Shown here: one piece after another, positions 16,455 to 20,997 of the stretch
Position numbering within the stretch: the first letter of the stretch is position 1
Layout of the letters: every line of letters begins with the position of its first letter
NCBI GenBank assembly: GCA_002343845.1
Contig: DDSQ01000056.1
Span: 1-20,997 of the forward strand
DNA length: 20,997 bases
From: Planctomycetes bacterium UBA2386
Lineage (GTDB): Bacteria; Planctomycetota; UBA1135; UBA2386
Direction: 5' to 3'
Notes under the pieces: generated by a model
What the model saw: the letters and a program-made list of their open reading frames with translations, nothing else
The model's database searches: none
Told to the model about the DNA's origin: nothing
Made by a program: the position numbers and the translations under genes

Positions 16455-16961
16455 TCAGAACGGGATTGCGTCGTCGCCGGCCAGCCCCTTCGTCGAACCG
16501 CCATTGCGGCGCGGGCCGCTGGCCGGTCGCGATGGCGCCGCGGTCGACGCGTCGGCGGTGGTCCGGTCGGCCGTGGCTGCGCGGTACCCGTCGTACGGCA
16601 CCTCGTTGCGGCGCACGACGTCGCCCGCTGGCGACTGGTACTCCGCCGGTCGGATCTCGACCAACGCCTGCCGGCCCTCCAGGTCGCGCGGCTCGATGCT
16701 CACCCGACCCGAGGCCGGCAGCCCGAGCGCCTGCAGGACCGTGCGGGCCCTGGCGCGGCCGCGCGAACTGAACACCAGGCTGTCCCACGCCGCCTGCTTG
16801 CCGACGTGTTGGCCCTCCGCGACCACGAGGCGCAGGGACCAGCGTTCGTCGCCGGCGCGCGTCGTGCCGGGCCGGATCTCGGCGATCCGGCAGACGTAGG
16901 TGCCGGCGGGAACGGTGATGTAGTCCGACACGCGGTCGGTGTCCTCGAAGTCGATCTCCAT
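16455..16961 (-). CDS. DUF669-like putative ssDNA-binding protein with SSB-like acidic C-terminus
   Basis: The product has 168 residues from ATG 16961, fixed by a near-perfect Shine-Dalgarno (16964-16973). The N-terminal 'MEIDFEDTD', then 'VPAGTYVCRIAEIRPG' (17-32), 'WSLRLVVAEGQHVGK' and 'AWDSLVFSSRGRARARTVLQA' (58-78), follow the layout of phage DUF669 proteins: P-x-G-x-Y, a strand with a charged loop, then G-x-x-x-W/F-D-x-L and an A/L-rich helix. DUF669 includes single-stranded-DNA-binding proteins with an OB-like fold. Residues 128-160 are a low-complexity Ala/Ser/Pro/Arg/Gly linker. The protein ends 'GDDAIPF', close to the DDDIPF tip by which bacterial SSB recruits repair and replication partners. 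A DNA-binding role is a moderately supported inference; family assignment is by eye. No phage genes surround it, and ligA is downstream on the same strand. Confidence 0.65.
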   Translation of the reverse strand: MEIDFEDTDRVSDYITVPAGTYVCRIAEIRPGTTRAGDERWSLRLVVAEGQHVGKQAAWDSLVFSSRGRARARTVLQALGLPASGRVSIEPRDLEGRQALVEIRPAEYQSPAGDVVRRNEVPYDGYRAATADRTTADASTAAPSRPASGPRRNGGSTKGLAGDDAIPF

Positions 16962-17070
16962 GCTTCCTCCTTTGGTGGTGACGAAATGCAATGTGTCACC
17001 TCGAGGTCGATCGGTCGCACTTCGGCCCACAATTCCTTACGGTGCCCGGCTGCTGGCAACGACCGCGACC
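16962..17070. promoter_or_regulatory. Divergent promoter region, DUF669-like gene / hpnC
   Basis: The 109-bp divergent gap is less GC-rich than its surroundings. It contains an inverted repeat, ggtgac (16977-16982) and gtcacc (16995-17000), with a 12-nt AT-rich centre (gaaatgcaatgt). The repeat lies 4 nt upstream of the DUF669-like Shine-Dalgarno, so it could be an operator or a leader hairpin for that gene. A further AT-rich stretch (acaattccttac, about 17030) could hold a -10 element for hpnC. No consensus -35/-10 pair is clear on either strand. Confidence 0.4.
16964..16973 (-). promoter_or_regulatory. Strong Shine-Dalgarno of the DUF669-like gene
   Basis: On the - strand this reads AAAGGAGGAA, ending 2 nt before the ATG at 16961 with the GGAGG core at a good distance. 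It is the best ribosome-binding site in the window; most other starts have weak ones or rely on NTGA coupling. Confidence 0.7.
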
Positions 17071-17958
17071 GTGGCTGTTCCGACGACCGTTCCCGACGAC
17101 CGAGAGCTGCGCGATCCGCGGCACCACCTGACGCTGGCTGCCCGCCACTACGAGAACTTCCCGGTCGGCTCGTGGCTGCTGCCGGCCCGCGCGCGCCGGC
17201 ACCTGCACCGCATCTACGCGTTCGCCCGCACCGCCGACGACCTCGCCGACGAGCTGCGCGACGCCGAAGCGCTCGCCGCCTTTCGCGCGGCGTTCGTGGC
17301 GCACCTCGACGGGGCCGCCGCCAACGTGCCGTTGTTCGTGGACCTGACGGCGACCATTCGCGAGTGTGCGCTCGAGACGGCGTTGTTCACCGACCTGCTC
17401 GATGCGTTCGCGCAGGACTGCGTGCAGAAGCGCTACGACCGCGACGGGCTGTTCGACTACTGCCGCCGGTCGGCCGATCCGATCGGACGCCTGGTGCTGC
17501 GGGTGCACGGCTACCGCGACGCCGCGCTCGACCGCTGGTCGGATCGCATCTGCACCGCCTTGCAGTTGTTGAACCACCTGCAGGACCTCGGCAGCGACCT
17601 GCACGAACGCGACCGGATCTACTTCCCGCGCGAAGACCTCGTCCGCTTCGGTGTCGACGAAGCCATGCTCCGCCAGACGAAGGCCACGCCGCCGGTGCGC
17701 GCGCTGGTGCGCCATTGGGCCGCGTTCCTCGCCGGCGAGTTCGTCGCCGGCTGGCCGCTGGTGGCGGCCGTGCGCGGTCGGCTGCGTTGGGAGCTGCGGG
17801 CGATCGTGCGTGGCGCGGCCGCCGTGCTGGCGCGCATCGCCGCCGTCGACGGCGACGTGCTCGGCGGGCGCGTGCATCTGACGCGTGGCGAACGGCTGCG
17901 CAGCGTTCTCGCCGGCCTGCTGTGGCCGGCGGCCCCGCGGTTTGGGAGCAACCCGTGA
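17071..17958 (+). CDS. hpnC: Hydroxysqualene synthase HpnC
   Basis: The product has 295 residues from GTG 17071, where similarity to the family begins; an ATG at 16939 would run through the intergenic region and antisense to the DUF669-like start. HpnC converts presqualene diphosphate to hydroxysqualene in the HpnCDE route from farnesyl diphosphate to squalene. It has the trans-isoprenyl diphosphate synthase (squalene/phytoene synthase) fold. The first Asp-rich motif is 'FARTADDLADE' (DDLAD at 56-60), and the second region is 'QLLNHLQDLGSDLHERDRIYFP' split as 'QLLNHLQDLGSD' (165-176) and 'RIYFP' (182-186). The opening 'HYENFPVGSWLLP' (26-38) is typical of HpnC. Length is normal. It is followed by hpnD with a GTGA overlap. 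Confidence 0.93.
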   Translation: MAVPTTVPDDRELRDPRHHLTLAARHYENFPVGSWLLPARARRHLHRIYAFARTADDLADELRDAEALAAFRAAFVAHLDGAAANVPLFVDLTATIRECALETALFTDLLDAFAQDCVQKRYDRDGLFDYCRRSADPIGRLVLRVHGYRDAALDRWSDRICTALQLLNHLQDLGSDLHERDRIYFPREDLVRFGVDEAMLRQTKATPPVRALVRHWAAFLAGEFVAGWPLVAAVRGRLRWELRAIVRGAAAVLARIAAVDGDVLGGRVHLTRGERLRSVLAGLLWPAAPRFGSNP

Positions 17959-18845
17959 GCGGCAACGGCGAGGCTCCTCCGAGTGCGGCGCTGCGAGCCG
18001 ACGAGATCGCGGCGCGGTCGGGCTCGAGCTTCCTGAGCGGGTTCCTGTGCATGGACGCGCGGCGTCGCGCCGGCATGACCGCGATCTACGCGTTCTGCCG
18101 CGTCGCCGATGACGCGGTGGACGAAGCGGCCGACCGGGCGACGGCGACGCGCCACCTGCAGTTCTGGCGCGGCGAGCTGGCCGCTGCCGCCGCCGGCGCT
18201 GCCCGCACGCCGGTGGGGCGTGCGCTGCAAACGGCGATGCAGCAATTCGGCGTCGACGCGACGCATCTCGGCGATCTGCTCGACGGAGTCGCGACCGACA
18301 TCGCGCCGCACCCGTTCGCCGACGAGCAGGAACTGCACCGCTACTGCCATCGCGTCGCCGTCGCGGTCGGGTTGGCCTGCCTGCCGGTGCTCGGTGCGAC
18401 GAGTCCTGGTGCGCGCGAGTACGCCGACGCGCTGGGCCACGCCCTGCAACGCACCAACATCCTGCGCGACCTGCGCCAGGACGCCGAACAGGGCCGCTGC
18501 TACCTGCCGACGCCCTGGTTGTCGGACCCCGCCGTGCCGCCGTCGTGGCTGGACGGGCGTGGGCCCGCCGACGCCTACGGTCCGGGCGGCGCCGTCACGC
18601 GGCTCTGCGAACGGCTCGCCGACGCCGCGGCGGCGCACTTCCTGCGCGCCCGTCGGGCCCTGCAGGCGCTGTCGCGGCGCGAACGTCGGGCGTTGGTGCC
18701 GGCGCGAATCATGGCCGCGGTCTACGCGGCGTTGCTGCCGGCGCTGCGCGCCCGATCGGGGGACGTGCGTGGCCCACGCGTGCGCCTCGGCCGGGGCCGC
18801 AAGTTGTTGCTCGCGATCGCCGTGCTCGCCGGGTTGCGCTCGTGA
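17955..18845 (+). CDS. hpnD: Presqualene diphosphate synthase HpnD
   Basis: The product has 296 residues from GTG 17955, which overlaps the hpnC stop as GTGA. HpnD condenses two farnesyl diphosphates to presqualene diphosphate. Motifs are 'SFLSGFLCMDARRRAGMTA' (25-43), the first Asp-rich motif 'RVADDAVDEAAD' (49-60) with DDAVD, and the second 'ALQRTNILRDLRQDAEQGR' (163-181) with RDLRQD. The spacing between motifs and the 'CYLP' that follows match HpnD and phytoene synthases. HpnD versus phytoene synthase is decided by the hpnC and hpnE neighbours. It is complete, and its stop overlaps the hpnE start. The reading frame upstream is open but antisense-like, and the start chosen matches the family N-terminus. 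Confidence 0.93.
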   Translation: MSGNGEAPPSAALRADEIAARSGSSFLSGFLCMDARRRAGMTAIYAFCRVADDAVDEAADRATATRHLQFWRGELAAAAAGAARTPVGRALQTAMQQFGVDATHLGDLLDGVATDIAPHPFADEQELHRYCHRVAVAVGLACLPVLGATSPGAREYADALGHALQRTNILRDLRQDAEQGRCYLPTPWLSDPAVPPSWLDGRGPADAYGPGGAVTRLCERLADAAAAHFLRARRALQALSRRERRALVPARIMAAVYAALLPALRARSGDVRGPRVRLGRGRKLLLAIAVLAGLRS

Positions 18846-20161
18846 ACGCGCAACGCAAGGCGTACGTGCTCGGCGGCGGCGTGGCGGGCCTGGCCGCGGC
18901 GTTCGGGCTGGCCGACATGGGGTTCCGCGTGGTCCTGCTCGAGTCGCGCGGTTGGCTCGGCGGCCGGGCGTTCGCCAGCGTGGATCGGGCGAGCGGACGG
19001 CGGCTCGACAACGGCCCGCACGTGATGCTCGGCTGCTACCACGCGATGCGCTCGCTGCTGCGGCGGCTTGGCACCGAGCACGCCTTTGCCGGCGCGTCGT
19101 CGCTGGCCCTCGCGTGGCGACGTCGTGGCGGCGCGGTGCTGAGGCTTCGGTTGTCGCGCCTGCCCGTGCCGTTGGCGATGCCGGCGGCGCTGCTGGCCCT
19201 GCCGATCCCGTTCGCAGCACGCTGGCGTGCGTTCGCCGGCATGCTCGCGACGCTGCGGCGGACGCCACCGGAGTGGACGCTCGGCGACTGGCTGCGGCAC
19301 CGCGGCCAGCTCGGCGAACCCGACGCGCTGCTGTGGCGGCCTCTCTGCCGCGCGATCATGAACGTCGAGCCCGAGCTGGCGGCGGCCCGCGACTTCGTCG
19401 CCACGTTGCGGGAGGCGTTCGGCGGCAGTGCGGGACGTGCCGCGTTCCTGGTGCCAACACGTCCGTGGGGCGAGCTGCTCGGCGATCCGGCAGTGCCGGC
19501 GTTGGTCAAGGCCGGCGTCGAGGTGCGGCTCGGCGCGCGCGTGCAGGCGATCACGGCCATGGCCGGCGCGGCGACGGGCATCGTGATCGGCGACGATTCG
19601 CGCCTCGTCGTCGGTCCGGACGACCTCGTCGTCTCCGCGTTGCCGTGGCGCTCCCTGCGCGCAGTCTGGCCGGATCTGCCAGCACCGCTCGGCGACCTCG
19701 AGTCTTCGCCGATCGTCAGCGTCTTCGTGACGATGCCGGCGAACGTGCCGCCGCTGCCCGACGACGGTCCGGTGACCGCGCTCGTCGATGGCGATCCGTT
19801 CCACTTCGTGCTGCGTACGCCGGGCGGCGACGCGCGGCAGGTGGCGCTGCTCGCCGGCGGCAACCGGTCGTTCGACGGCCAGACCGTCGAGGCGATCGGC
19901 GCGCGCGCGCTCGCGCAGCTCGCCGCCTGGTATCCACGCGCCGATGTCGGCGGCGCCGAAGTCGTCGTGCGCAAGGAGCAGCACGCGACGTTCGTCGCGG
20001 CGTGCCGGACCTGGCAGCGGCGGCCGGCGCCGGGGCGACTCGCCGGCGGCCCCTCGAACCTGCTGGTCTGCGGCGACTGGACCGCCACGGGGTTGCCGGC
20101 GACGCTCGAAGGGGCGGCGCGTTCGGCCGCGACGATGCTCGCAACGATCGATCGGCGTTGA
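18842..20161 (+). CDS. hpnE: Hydroxysqualene dehydroxylase HpnE
   Basis: The product has 439 residues from GTG 18842, overlapping the hpnD stop as GTGA. HpnE is an FAD enzyme that reduces hydroxysqualene to squalene, the last step of the pathway. The N-terminal dinucleotide-binding fold 'VLGGGVAGLAAAFGLADMG' (9-27) with its acidic ribose-binding residue in 'VVLLESRGWLGGRA' (30-43) is followed by 'DNGPHVMLGCY' (56-66), a conserved substrate-side segment of this amine-oxidase/phytoene-desaturase branch. The C-terminal FAD segment is 'LLVCGDWTATGLPATLEGA' (about 408-426). The order hpnC-hpnD-hpnE with two overlaps is a tight squalene operon. No squalene-hopene cyclase follows in this window, so the end product (hopanoid, sterol precursor or carotenoid) cannot be told. 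Confidence 0.93.
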   Translation: MNAQRKAYVLGGGVAGLAAAFGLADMGFRVVLLESRGWLGGRAFASVDRASGRRLDNGPHVMLGCYHAMRSLLRRLGTEHAFAGASSLALAWRRRGGAVLRLRLSRLPVPLAMPAALLALPIPFAARWRAFAGMLATLRRTPPEWTLGDWLRHRGQLGEPDALLWRPLCRAIMNVEPELAAARDFVATLREAFGGSAGRAAFLVPTRPWGELLGDPAVPALVKAGVEVRLGARVQAITAMAGAATGIVIGDDSRLVVGPDDLVVSALPWRSLRAVWPDLPAPLGDLESSPIVSVFVTMPANVPPLPDDGPVTALVDGDPFHFVLRTPGGDARQVALLAGGNRSFDGQTVEAIGARALAQLAAWYPRADVGGAEVVVRKEQHATFVAACRTWQRRPAPGRLAGGPSNLLVCGDWTATGLPATLEGAARSAATMLATIDRR

Positions 20162-20187
20162 GCGCGGGCAGCCCTCAGCCCAGCGCT
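20161..20187. terminator. Hairpin spanning convergent stops (hpnE / duplicated-module gene)
   Basis: agcgcgggc (20161-20169) pairs with gccc (20178-20181) and gcgct (20183-20187) over 9 bp, with one bulged base and an 8-nt loop. The hpnE stop (20159-20161) touches the left arm and the opposite stop (20175-20177) lies in the loop. There is no T-tract. Confidence 0.5.
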
Positions 20188-20885
20188 TCGTCGATCATCG
20201 TCACGATGCGATCCAGCACGTCGCGCAGGCGCCGGCGTTCGGCATCGAGTTCCTTCACCACGGCGACGAGCTGGTCGATGTTGCGCACGTCGTCGAGTTG
20301 GCGGTTGAAGCGATCGGCCGCGACCGACTCGACTTGCACGAAGCTGCGGGGTGTCGCGGTGCTGGCGGCGTTCGCTGCTGCGGCGGCCGCGGCCGCTGCC
20401 GTCGCGGTCGCACGCTTGCCGGTCCCGCGCGGTTTGACCGGTACGAGGCCGAGCACCGCCTTGGCCCGGCCGTAGACGATCGGCGCCACGGACCAGCCTC
20501 GTTGCGCGCAGGCGTCACGCAGATCGGCGTAGCTGCGCGCCGGGTCCTTGCGCAGTTCGTCGACGAGGAACTCGAACGCCGCCGAGCCCTTGCGCTTCGC
20601 CGCGGGCACCCGGTCCGGCGCGTCCTTGGCGGGCGAGTCGTCTGCCGCGACGTCGTCGCCGGTCGGCGCCGATGCGGCGGCGGCAGCGGGCACCGGCAGG
20701 CCGGGGGCCGCCGCGCGCAGCGGCGGCAGGCCGAGGCTCTTGCGCGCGCGTCCGTACTGGATCGGCTGCATGCCGATGCCGGCCTCGGCCGCGAGGCTGC
20801 GCAGCTTCGCGTAGTCGAGAGAGGGATCTTCGCGCAGGCGTTCGATGGCGAACGCTTCCCCGGACAATCGGAGAGGACCGGTCAT
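20175..20885 (-). CDS. Unrecognised protein with a duplicated ~45-residue module and C-terminal coiled coil
   Basis: The product has 236 residues from ATG 20885; a longer start at 20954 runs through non-coding-like sequence. Two copies of one module lie at about 9-53 and 104-148. Copy 1 has 'LREDPSLDYAKLRSLA' and 'PIQYGRARKSLGL'; copy 2 has 'LRKDPARSYADLRDAC' and 'PIVYGRAKAVLGL'. Over 37 aligned positions I count 19 identities. Each copy looks like three short helices with a turn, of a size that would suit a helix-turn-helix-like DNA- or protein-binding unit. An Ala/Asp/Pro linker (54-100) and a basic plus poly-Ala linker (150-180) separate the parts. Residues 190-235 are a heptad-like coiled coil ('AVVKELDAERRRLRDVLDRI'). 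I do not recognise a named family. It is probably cytoplasmic; binding of nucleic acid is a guess. Confidence 0.75.
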   Translation of the reverse strand: MTGPLRLSGEAFAIERLREDPSLDYAKLRSLAAEAGIGMQPIQYGRARKSLGLPPLRAAAPGLPVPAAAAASAPTGDDVAADDSPAKDAPDRVPAAKRKGSAAFEFLVDELRKDPARSYADLRDACAQRGWSVAPIVYGRAKAVLGLVPVKPRGTGKRATATAAAAAAAAANAASTATPRSFVQVESVAADRFNRQLDDVRNIDQLVAVVKELDAERRRLRDVLDRIVTMIDEALG

Positions 20886-20961
20886 GGTGGTGGGGCGCTT
20901 CGGTGGAATCGGGGCGAGGATGCAACGGCGGGCCGCGACGGGGCGCAAGCCCAATCAGTCG

Positions 20962-20997
20962 CTACTCGACGTGGATGTGGCGGCCGCCGTTCTCGGT
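20962..20997 (-). CDS. Possible 3' end of a leftward gene, cut by the window edge
   Basis: Eleven residues, TENGGRHIHVE, followed by TAG, are visible on the - strand. Every codon ends in G or C, as in the real genes here, while the competing + strand frame from ATG 20920 has more A/T third positions. The 76 bp between this stop and the next - strand ATG would be intergenic. No function can be called. Confidence 0.35.
   Translation of the reverse strand, partial: TENGGRHIHVE

Noticed and set aside
20380..20412. Repeated gcggccgc-like stretch
   Set aside because: It encodes the poly-Ala linker of the duplicated-module protein; a simple codon repeat rather than a DNA element.
20920..20997. + strand frame MQRRAATGRK... 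open to the window end
   Set aside because: It has more A/T third positions than the opposite-strand fragment and no ribosome-binding site. It cannot be excluded without the flanking sequence.

Overview
The window is GC-rich (roughly 70% by eye), densely coded, and has no RNA gene, insertion sequence, CRISPR array or phage module that I can see. It most resembles a chromosomal segment of a member of the Planctomycetota. The reasons are an hpnC-hpnD-hpnE squalene operon, a secreted sugar-dehydrogenase-like protein with the Ig-like plus terminal beta-domain build common in large planctomycete exoproteins, a G8-domain protein, a DUF4388 protein and several lineage-type hypotheticals. The phylum is an inference; no marker in the window proves it.

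Layout, left to right. (1) + strand, 2-3102: the 3' part of a secreted G8/beta-helix protein, coupled by an ATGA overlap to a membrane-anchored HMA-type (CxxC) protein. (2) - strand, 6290-3113: a secreted PQQ-type glucose/sorbosone dehydrogenase-like protein, then a membrane family-2 glycosyltransferase. (3) A surface-glycan-like block around a divergent promoter region near 8060: leftward, a SAM methyltransferase and a hexapeptide acetyltransferase (ATGA overlap); rightward, an ArnT/PMT-like membrane glycosyltransferase, a GT4 glycosyltransferase, a UPF1/DNA2-like SF1 helicase and a CBU_0592-type membrane protein. (4) - strand, 16961-12913: a DUF669-like putative ssDNA-binding protein with an SSB-like acidic tail, a DUF4388 protein, NAD-dependent DNA ligase LigA, a 33-residue membrane microprotein overlapping ligA, and a hypothetical. 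(5) + strand, 17071-20161: hpnC-hpnD-hpnE, which turn farnesyl diphosphate into squalene, joined by two GTGA overlaps. (6) - strand, 20885-20175: an unrecognised protein with a duplicated ~45-residue module; the last bases may be the 3' end of another leftward gene.

Two organisational themes stand out. Stop/start overlaps of the NTGA type are very common (2665, 7015, 12636, 13565, 17955, 18842, possibly 10840), pointing to translational coupling. All three tail-to-tail gene junctions (about 3110, 12910 and 20170) are 10-13 bp long and carry an inverted repeat spanning the stop codons without a T-tract, consistent with compact bidirectional 3' ends. Nothing is clearly an undescribed system. 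The best candidates for new biology are the SSB-tailed DUF669-like protein upstream of ligA, the ligA-coupled microprotein and the duplicated-module protein.
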